DNA of 64,000 bases from Ryuthela nishihirai (taxonomy: Eukaryota; Arthropoda; Arachnida; Araneae; Heptathelidae): assembly GCA_038380435.1 (NCBI GenBank), contig JAWZYU010000005.1, positions 38,710,001 through 38,774,000 of the forward strand, read 5' to 3'. The notes beneath the pieces were generated by a model. That model was not told the origin of the DNA. It did not search any database and worked only from the letters and a program-made list of their open reading frames with translations. A program made the position numbers and the translations under genes. The first letter of the stretch is position 1, and each line of letters opens with the position of its first letter. Positions 56,294 to 64,000 of this stretch are shown here, piece after piece.

Positions 56294-57640
56294 TTAGGAC
56301 TTAGAAAAATGGGCAGACAACAAATTCCTATTTAATTTAACCACCGTAGTGGACGATTTTATTAATAGGGGGTGGTCTGCATCCATGTCTTTGGAATCAT
56401 CTGAGAGATACAGATCAATGACTGCCTTTTCAGGAGTTGGTTGAATTTTCTTTTTTGGCCTTGGTGGGGCCCCCTTCAACTTGGTAGGTCTAGCCATCTG
56501 AAGATGGGAAGGAGGAACCTTCCAGAGGTTGAAGTGGAAGGTGGTTCTACGTACCGGGCATTTGTGTAGCAGGAACAGAAACCGGGATAGATGTCGAGGT
56601 TGGCACCAGCATCTGTTTTGCCTATATCAGGAGGTTGGGTTGGGTTGCTTTACCTCTGAGCGGCACTTTTTTGCACACCATGGGCTAAATGGCCAGGTCA
56701 CAGGACCCCGAAGGCTCAGAGAAGGTTGGGGGAGGGGACCCACTGGAACAGCTGTTGGGAGACAGATGGTAGCCTCCCGTCAAGGCCATCCAGCGTGTTC
56801 TTTAACGTGCACAGGGTATGGCTCTCCCGCACACGGGGCCACGGCTTAACGTCCCATCCGACGGACGGCGGCCTTTGCCAAGGCCATCGGTGTCCCCTAC
56901 TGACCGTGGGCAGGGCGGGAAATTTTGCGGAGATAAATCTCAACGCTGACCCAGCTGGGACTTGAACCTGGGAACTACAGATTACGAGCCTGGCGCGCTA
57001 CCGACTGAGCCACCCCTGCCCCATATCAGGAGGTATTTTGCCGCAGGCAAGAAATATTCAGTACCTGGTACACTGATCTCAGTCTGCACTACCAATGAAG
57101 TTATTGGAATGATGGGCTTTCCAATGACTGCATCATAGGAAACCTTGCCAAGTGGGGAGAGCAGTGCAGCAAACTTTCTCGCCTCACAGTAAGAAATGCT
57201 ATTGTTTTGAGGAATTGAACCTTACATTTGGGACAGTCATGGAAATATGCCAGATAGTCACCACTACAGTTCACACACAGCTTGCATTGTCTGCTGTGCA
57301 GTTCAGGATCAAGGTAATCCTGGCTGCCACAGCGAGCACATGTGGGTTTGCCCCAACAAGCTGTGTGGGTATGGCAATACTTCTGACTCTGGAAGCAGTG
57401 CAGAGGATTTGGTACATATGGCCATACCTGCCATATATACCAAATCTTACCTTAATAGAAGTTGGCATGCATGCATGTTGAAGGTTAAAATCAGTATTCT
57501 GGTGGATACCAATTTACCATCACAATGTGTTGAAACCTGATGGACCGCTGTTACTCCTTGGGTGATTTCCTCCTCTGTGACTTTCAGAATTTCCCACTCA
57601 GAGATCACACACCCTGTAAGGAATTCAATGAAATACCTTT
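56294..57640 (-). pseudogene. LINE-I ORF1 (gag-like zinc-finger protein), split by a SINE
   Basis: On the minus strand around 57200-57360 a frame reads CARCGSQDYLDPELHSRQCK, then LCVNCSGDYLAYFHDCPKCK. These Cys/His knuckles are typical of the nucleic-acid-binding ORF1 of I/Jockey-group LINEs. The C-terminal part (56294-56497) has KKIQPTPEKAVIDLYLSDDS. SINE-B occupies 56636-57022 between them. Stops and shifts elsewhere. Confidence 0.7.
56636..57022 (-). mobile_element. SINE-B insertion with perfect 12-bp target duplication
   Basis: A full-length minus-strand SINE-B, the best-preserved copy here. ATATCAGGAGGT flanks it at 56624-56635 and 57023-57034. Its head has A-box GGTGGCTCAGTCGGTAGCGC and B-box GGTTCAAGTCC. 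Confidence 0.94.
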
Positions 57641-58729
57641 ATGAATGAAAAATAAGGACATATTCCCAATTACCTGATCACCAGTGGAATGGATGATCAC
57701 AAATCTTGGGGACGAAGATACAGACAAAGAAGATGACAGCATAGAATATGAAGATGATAGGGCTCATGTCGAGCCCTTTTGGTGGCAATGATCGAATAAA
57801 TTTCTTTAACTGATCTCATATTTACTTTTGTGTGATTAAGTGCCATGGCCCCTACCATCCATGGACCCAAACAAGTAGGAGCTCAGTTGGATGCCAGGGC
57901 TGCAAGGGCACTAAACCCACATTGACAGTGAATCAAGCCCACACAAATAAATAAAAGGAATATAATATGAGAAGTGTGAGGAAATAAACTATCCCAACAA
58001 AATAAACTAAGTAAAATTTTTTAAAAAAATGTGAAAAACCAAATTGGCCTCACAAAATAAATATAATTACAGAAGAATAAAATTGTGTGGAGAAACTGCA
58101 AACTTGTACCAGGACTTGGGGAAAGCACTCACTGTACCGCATTAGTTGGCCCTAGCAGGTCTAGCCCACCAACGGATTGGTCCTGGGTAGACCACCCCAG
58201 GAGCTCCTGTTTACCTGAAGCAGAGTGTAGCAGTGACCCTTGAAATCGCTGCCCAGCTTAGAGGCAAACAGGCTCCCCAATGGCAAGATGGACCAAAGGG
58301 GACCCCACTAATTATGAGCTGAGGAGAGCAGACAAGGAACCCCAAGTAACCACCAGGATCCTCCTTTCCATGGACACAGGTCACCATGTAAGGCAAATAT
58401 GTGGGCGAGCATTCAGGATCCTGTGAAGATACCCAAATCACCAGAATCTTCACAGAGTGGTACCCTCACCACAGACAAGAGCTTGCACCAAGGGGCATTA
58501 CCTTAGGCAATCCAAGAGCATTAGAAATACTCACATTTGGAATATCAGGAACACCAGAAAATCTATGCTGTTCGCTACCAATGTATTCGCTACCAAGAAC
58601 CAAATGCATCTAATTGAAGTGCATTTTTTTTTATATTTCTGTTGTTAATAAACTTAAATGCACTTAGAGTCAAAATATAAATATTTCAGACTATCTCAAT
58701 GTAAAATTTACAAATCTTTTAACCCTTAC

Positions 58730-60020
58730 TGTGTTACAGCCGAACGAATCACTTTCATTCTAGTGGTTGGAGACTAAGCTTAGCTCCCATAGTACAAGGT
58801 TGGGCAAAAAAAAAATTCCAAATAGAAATCTTAATTTTTTCCATTTCTAATCAGATATCGAAATAACATTTAAATCTATGACATAACTTTTTTACCTACT
58901 GATTCCGCTTGAAAAAATTACGATAAAGTTTAAAAATAAATCTATTTGAGTCAGATTATATGTTCAGTCACCGTAAACAGCATCAAGTAGTGCTGATTCA
59001 GTTCTTGCCTCTATTCTGCTGTACCATGCTTAGATTATCTCAATGACAACTCAGAAAATAGGGGTTACATTTCCTGCTATTTTCTGATATTTATAGCCTC
59101 TACTAGAGTTGTAATTCTTTCTAAACTTTTAAAAAAAATTGTAAAAATATTGAATTTTTTTTATTACTGGAAATTGCGTCATCCAGGAACTATGCACATT
59201 TGCTTTCAATCAATATTTTAGCAGACTTTTGATTTTAAAAATGTTTCTTATTTACTTTAATGCTTCTAAAGTTATTTTTTATTCCTTCTCAAATGGATAC
59301 TGCAGTTATAAACAATAATTAATAGGAAATGATCGAAAGTGAAACTGCTAGCAATCTATAATGGCGGCAATCAGAATAAGCATTAGGATCACTCAGAGCG
59401 TGATTTTTAAACAGCAGGAGTTTATTTTTCGATATTTTTAATTATAAATAAATAAATCAATAAATCAATCAATAAATAAATAAATAAATAAATAAATACC
59501 CCCTCAAGCAGCTGCTTGCCACAGAGGTCTAACAGGAGTCTGTCAGTTTATATGCCATAGTAGGAGATCTGAGAGGATGGCAGGACCTCAGCAGAAAAAC
59601 TACACACACATCCATGCCTAATCCGGAGCTTGAACCCAGGTCCCTTAGATCAGTAGCCAAGCGTGCTAACCACTCGATTATATAAAGCATATAAACAAAT
59701 TAAGGTTCGGAAATTGCAATTTTTAACAAAAATTTCTGCTGGAATTTTAGAATTAAACTTTTCTGTAGCAGTTATGCAGCTTTATAATAAAGCAACTTGT
59801 TCTCAAAATCAGTGCATCAATTAAACTTTAAATGCTTTAAAAACTTTTTTTTTTTTCAAATTTCATAGTTCTTTATTATTTTTCCAATATATTTTTTATT
59901 TCTTACTTAAATTATCTAGTTTTGAAAGCAAAACTATTTTTTATGACACTGCTTTACTTAGGCTTAGAGTTTGCTGATTGTCAAAAGTCTAAGAATATGC
60001 ATAAATAACTAAATAATTTA
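58730..60020 (+). repeat. Family Y interspersed repeat, copy 2 (left of Tc1)
   Basis: Same repeat as 61093-61900 (CCGTAAACAGCA.CAAGTAG, TTCTGATATTTATAGC, AACTTTTCTGTAGCAGTTAT). A SINE-A lies inside it. Confidence 0.68.
59449..59679 (-). mobile_element. SINE-A insertion with (AAAT)n tail
   Basis: The tail AAATAAATAAATAAATACCC on the plus strand is at 59470-59505. The head region (TTAGCACGCTTGGCTACTGA in reverse) ends near 59679, and the first ~12 bp of the head are missing. It splits family Y at TTTTTAATTATA. Confidence 0.87.
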
Positions 60021-61092
60021 CACTGAAGTGTCACTGAATTAGGGATAGCAACCTAGTAATGGGTTGAACCCCCTCTGACCCTGATAACAGCTGCCACATG
60101 ACGAGGCAAGGACTCCACAAGCATCCTCCAGAGCCGTCCACAATTCTCTCAAGGTCGTCACTGAAGGGACAAAGGCCCAAACACTCTGCTCAATGGTACC
60201 CAAAGATTTTGGATGGGATTTAAATCTAATCTAGGTGGTCAATTCATTATTTCAAAGTCAGTAGAATGTTCCTGCAACCATGCAGTAGCCAACCTGGACC
60301 TGTGAGATGAACAGTTGTCTTGTGGTTGATGCCATCTCCATTGGGATGCATGATGGCCATAAATGGGTGTAAATGGTCAGCCATGAGTTCTACGTACCGG
60401 GATGCATTGAGAATCGTTGGTACACGTACCAAAGGTCCCACAGACATCAAACTGAAGATACCCCAAGCCATCACTGAGCCACCACCAGCTTGTACTCTTC
60501 TGAACTAACATGCAGGATCCATGGCTTCATAGGGTTGGTGCCATACCCTCAGTCTCCCATCAGTGTGATGAAATTTAAATCAGGATTCATCACTCCAGAC
60601 TATCCGTTGCCAATTTTCGATGGTCCAGTTTCGATGTTCTTTAGCCCAAGGCACTGAGCCCAGTGTTTGTGCAGTTAGAATTGGGACTCTTGTAGGTCGG
60701 TGGCTCCCGAAGCCGAGATGAAGTGAGCATTGCATGGTCAGTGCACTGACTTCCCAGTTGGAACCCGCATTCAGATGGGAGGTGATTTCAGATAATGTCT
60801 GGCCCCTATCGGTCTGTACGATGTGGGTCAGACACCTGGACAAACTGCCAAGGACAACCAGCCTTGAATGATCGTGGGCTTTTCCCACAATCATTAAAAG
60901 TTGGTTGTCCTTGGCAGTTTGTCTGGGTGCTTGCTTTGTTGCCAGAACTTTCATATTCCCAGAACACTCTTGAAACTGTCATATGAAAAAAATCCAAGTT
61001 TGTTGACAATTTCATAGATCGACACAAATGCGGGACTTGTGGTACTGAATTTGGATAACATCTCCTATCCTTAATTCAATGGCACTTCAATG
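60021..61092 (-). mobile_element. Tc1/mariner-type element in family Y, decayed transposase
   Basis: An element of 1,072 bp flanked by TA (60019-60020, 61093-61094). Its ~30-bp inverted ends both read CACTGAAGTGTCACTGAATT-like sequence (right end CATTGAAGTGCCATTGAATT). The minus strand encodes a broken Tc1 transposase: HMTVSRVFWEYE and CGKSPRSFKAGCPW (paired DNA-binding region), GQTLSEITSHLNAGSNWEVS, WTIENWQRIVWSDES (DDE first Asp region), and TILNASRYVELMADHLHPFM. Frameshifts make it inactive. Confidence 0.9.
60833..60929. repeat. 46-bp imperfect palindrome inside the Tc1 element
   Basis: Arms 60833-60878 and 60884-60929 match with about six mismatches and a 5-nt loop. The core GGTTGTCCTTGGCAGTTTGT is perfect. 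It lies in the transposase DNA-binding region, where a coding gene would not have it. Confidence 0.85.
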
Positions 61093-61900
61093 TAGGAAAA
61101 ATTAAATAAATCTATTTGAGTCGGATGCGCATGTTCAATCACCGTAAACAGCAGCAAGTAGCACTGATTCAGTTCCTGCCTCTATTCTGCTGAACTGTGC
61201 TTAGGTAATCAGTCGGTTGCATTTCCCATTATTTTCTGATATTTATAGCTCTACTAGAGTTGTAATGCTTTCTAAACTTTTAATGCAAAGATATTGATTT
61301 TTTTTTACTAGTGGAAATTGCATCATCCAGGAACTATGCACATCAGCTTTCAATCAATATTTTAGCAGTATTTCGATTTTAAAAACGTTTCTTATCTACT
61401 TTAATGCTTTTAAAATTATTTTTCATTGCTTCTCAAATGGCTACTGCAATTATAAACAATAATTAATTTGAAACAATTAAAAATGAATCCACTAGTAATT
61501 TGTAATCACAGCAGTCCGACAAGCATTAGGTTTACTCAAAGTGCAATTTTTAAACGGTAGAACTTTATTTATCAACATTTTTAATTATGTTTAAAGTCTA
61601 TAAACAAATTGAAGTCAGGAAATTGCTATTTTTAACCAAAATTTCTGCCGGAATTTTAGAATTAAACTTTTTCTGTAGCAGTTATGCAGCTTCATAATAA
61701 AGTGACATTATGCATTATATGCATAAATGACTAAATGATTTAAAAAAATAACTATATAAATGAAAGATTTAAGCAATAATCGAAATATTATGAATGGTTT
61801 ATATTAAAATAATGCAAAAATATAGAAAAAACGGGAAATATATATATATTTGAAAGTTTACTAAAGATAATGTGTTAAATTTGCAATGTTTTAAAAAATG
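61093..61900 (+). repeat. Family Y interspersed repeat, copy 3 (right of Tc1)
   Basis: Begins at the right TA of the Tc1 element and aligns with 58930-59900. It is a separate, partly repeated copy and not simply the continuation. Confidence 0.65.
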
Positions 61901-62410
61901 CTTAAAAAATTGAACCTACCAATTTTTTATCGAATTTTTGCCATTTTATTAAGCATAATTAAATGCTCCTTCTTTTGGTATATAAAATGACATATTTTCA
62001 TTCATTAGTTACTTCAGGATGACATTCTAAAGCTGTTTATTTTATTTTATGAAAATGGTTTAAAATAAATCTGGCCATCACAGTGAGTTCAGTTTCAGAA
62101 ACCAGACACTGTAAGAGTTAAACAGCAAGGGGTGTTAAAAGTAGACTTCATGCAGAGTACCATTCTGCCTAACTAAACATCTGTATTCCATTATTTCTTG
62201 CTTTTTTCTCCTTCCTTTAGAAACTCTGAAAAGATAGGAGACTGCCTTACTTAAAAAATGACTTCCTCCCTTACTGAAAATTGGAGTGTATGCTCGCATT
62301 GTTGGGAAGGAAAATATGGCATGTGTAAAAAAGGAACAGAATACAGATCAGCTAAATAATGTCTTGCAATTAAGAGGCATTAAGCAACATACAAAAATTT
62401 TTTTTTGTTA
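61901..62410. other. Intron sequence, nothing recognised
   Basis: AT-rich, with one family X-like phrase (GGTATATAAAATGACATATTTTCATTCATTAGTTAC) split by differences near 61978-62015. No gene. Confidence 0.35.
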
Positions 62411-62826
62411 TTAATAGATTCACTCTATATCACTGTAATGGCTAAAAAAGCTGAGACAATTAGTTGGAATTTTTATCTACAAAATTACCTTGGCTTTTCC
62501 TTGGGTTGATATATCTGATAAGTAATAGTAAGTCTATTGCATATGGTGGTTAGTACAGTTCTTATTATTATGAATTCACTATATTCTTGATTTTGTTGTT
62601 GTTCTTGGCGAGGATTCTGTTGCAAGCTTGACACGTTTGGAAGTGACACAGAGAGATGAAATATGATGTTAGGGTCTGATTATGAATTCATAATAATAAG
62701 GACTGTACTACCCACCACACGACAATAGACTCATCTACTTATCAGATATCAACCCAAGGAAAACTAATTGTCTCAGCTTTTTCAGCCATTACAGTAATAT
62801 AGAGTAAATCTATTAATTTTAAATCT
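62411..62826. mobile_element. 416-bp fold-back (MITE-like) element
   Basis: Arms of about 140-160 bp (62411-62575 and 62675-62826) are inverted copies. They share TTAATAGATT, ACTGTAATGGCT.AAAAAGCT, GAGACAATTAG, CCTTGGGTTGATAT, CTGATAAGTA and TTATTATTATGAATTCA. The ~100-bp centre is unique. The left arm has an extra ~30 bp. No coding capacity and no clear target duplication. Confidence 0.75.
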
Positions 62827-63042
62827 GCACTGACTTAAACTACTACCTTTTAATGTTTTGCTATATAACTAATGGCCATCCACTTTATATTTAACAAAAT
62901 TTTGACAACTTCAAACAACAGCAATGAATATAAATCCATATTTTTCCCATTAATCTGAAATATACACTAATATAGTAACAAAAAAAATACTACAATCACA
63001 GCTAAATACTTTATTAAATAATAATATAATGAAGATAAATAC

Positions 63043-63103
63043 CTTAAAAACTATTCTAGAATCTTCAGCAGTAACTGCTCCAGCACGAAAAATGAAAGTC
63101 ATA
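63043..63103 (-). CDS. ARMC8: ARMC8 internal exon (short)
   Basis: This 61-nt exon encodes MTFIFRAGAVTAEDSRIVFK after one leading base that completes the previous codon. It corresponds to the conserved ARMC8 '(T)YMCRAGAI' segment and ends exactly where the 50739-50960 exon (TLPALVRM) begins. The acceptor TTTCTGCTAG (63104-63113) and donor GTATTT (63042) are present. The 5' exons lie beyond the right edge. It is too short to stand out as an open frame. Confidence 0.85.
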
Positions 63104-63269
63104 CTAGCAGAAAGAGGGATACACACATATAATTATTATTGACTACTTGAAAATGCAAAGTCAACACACATGAAAAATTCCTAATTATTAGCCCTGTATT
63201 TTTCAGGTGTATTATATGGATTAATAATAAAAAAATATTAGTCATAATGATAATCAATGGTATATCAAA

Positions 63270-63680
63270 AGTTGTGAGATAAACAAGTGAAGTGTACATT
63301 CTGCAAAATGAGTTGCTCAATGAGACCAAGCTCATTCGATAGATCATGTCTGAAATATGGCAGCTAATTTGACCACACTTTTCTACACTGCACTTGCTAA
63401 TGATGTCGCAAAAGGAGTAATCAATGGGTGTGTTATGTAAAGTCTGGTTCAAATATCCAGACATATAGAAGGCATATTTGATGAGATTTTGGTAGCTGCA
63501 GGATGTGAACTGGAAGTGAATGAAAGACTAACGATAAATGAAATGGTCACGATGCCAAAACTTGAAGTTGGTTAGAATAACAGAGTCAGTGACAAACTTC
63601 ACAAAATTTTTGTAAGAGCAAAACAAGCCAACATCCAAAGGTTGAATGGCACAGGTCTATTATCTTGGATGCTCCATGAT
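63270..63680 (-). pseudogene. DDE (pogo/Tigger-type) transposase fragment
   Basis: The minus strand reads CAIQPLDVGLFCSYKNFVKF, then TDSVILTNFKFWHRDH and, after a stop, THFQF-like, YQNLIKYAFYMSGYL and a degraded Cys-containing tail (CGQISCHISD). 'QPLDVG/S-F' after the catalytic site is typical of the DDE_1 endonuclease family (pogo, Tigger, jerky). The N-terminal and catalytic parts are missing. It lies in the ARMC8 intron upstream of the 63043 exon. Confidence 0.5.
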
Positions 63681-64000
63681 TCCTGTTTAGCATGCTTTTC
63701 ACTAAGTGAATATAAGTATGGTTATTTTAATGTATTTCAGCATAAATTCATGCAAAATTCATGGAATATATCGATTACTTGATTATTAACTGACTAATAT
63801 TGTCTTTGTATTGATTATTAGTTATTAATTATTAGAGATTAATTTTACTTTCATTATTATCACAAAGTATGCATGACAAGAAGTTCAATTCACTGCAACC
63901 CATCACATCCTGTGTGGCATGATGAGATCTGCACTACTGCAGTCCGAGCACTATCTCAAAAAAGCATGGATGGGACTGAATGATAATTCTTTCTGTTCTC
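63681..64000. other. Right edge, nothing recognised
   Basis: AT-rich intron sequence containing TTGATTATTAACTGACTAAT-like tracts. No exon or repeat recognised. Confidence 0.4.

Larger units (their letters stand above)
55320..58600 (-). mobile_element. LINE-I copy: 5' UTR, ORF1 and endonuclease
   Basis: A minus-strand LINE whose 5' region (to ~58600) shares CAAGAGCTTGCACCAAGG with 39510-39530. ORF1 (zinc-finger gag-like) is followed by ORF2 endonuclease. The copy stops before the RT palm (~55320). It aligns with the first LINE-I copy at 38950-39560. Confidence 0.78.

Overview
The window is eukaryotic DNA, most likely from an AT-rich, repeat-dense invertebrate. An arthropod, perhaps a chelicerate, is a guess from repeat content and from the divergence of the one host protein. 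There are no bacterial operons and no rRNA. Host coding sequence sits in short exons with GT/AG splice sites, and almost everything else is nested mobile DNA.

The only host gene I can support is ARMC8 (armadillo-repeat subunit of the GID/CTLH ubiquitin-ligase complex), on the minus strand. Four internal exons are visible at 63043-63103, 50739-50960, 30530-30625 and 21399-21650. They join in phase and encode one continuous stretch of the protein. The introns are about 12.1, 20.1 and 8.9 kb and are packed with repeats. The 5' and 3' exons lie outside the window.

Layout: 1-1895 is a decayed Ty3/gypsy element, cut by a nearly full-length LINE (1897-5502, minus), with an integrase scrap at 6231. 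At 8561-20197 lies a decayed Polinton/Maverick (adintovirus-like) element with ~600-bp terminal inverted repeats. It carries protein-primed DNA polymerase B, packaging ATPase, chromodomain integrase, a phospholipase-A2-domain capsid protein, a small hydrophobic capsid-type protein, a protease truncated inside the right TIR, a collagen/fibre-like protein and a tandem array of tRNA-like sequences. No major capsid gene is visible. The Polinton sits inside an older interspersed repeat ('family X').

From 21 to 64 kb the ARMC8 introns contain more than ten fragments of the same LINE ('LINE-A'), two fragments of an I/R1-type LINE with CCHC ORF1 and RNase H ('LINE-I'), a piggyBac transposase pseudogene, two Tc1/mariner elements with TA targets, and three tRNA-derived SINE families (called SINE-A, -B, -C here). 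Two unclassified interspersed repeats (X and Y), a 416-bp fold-back element and a DDE transposase scrap complete it.

Two themes stand out. One is the mixed viral/transposon cassette of the Polinton, with its unusual accessory parts. The other is a recurrent signature of perfect short palindromes, several of them at LINE rearrangement junctions. Family names such as 'SINE-B' and 'family X' are labels for this window only.
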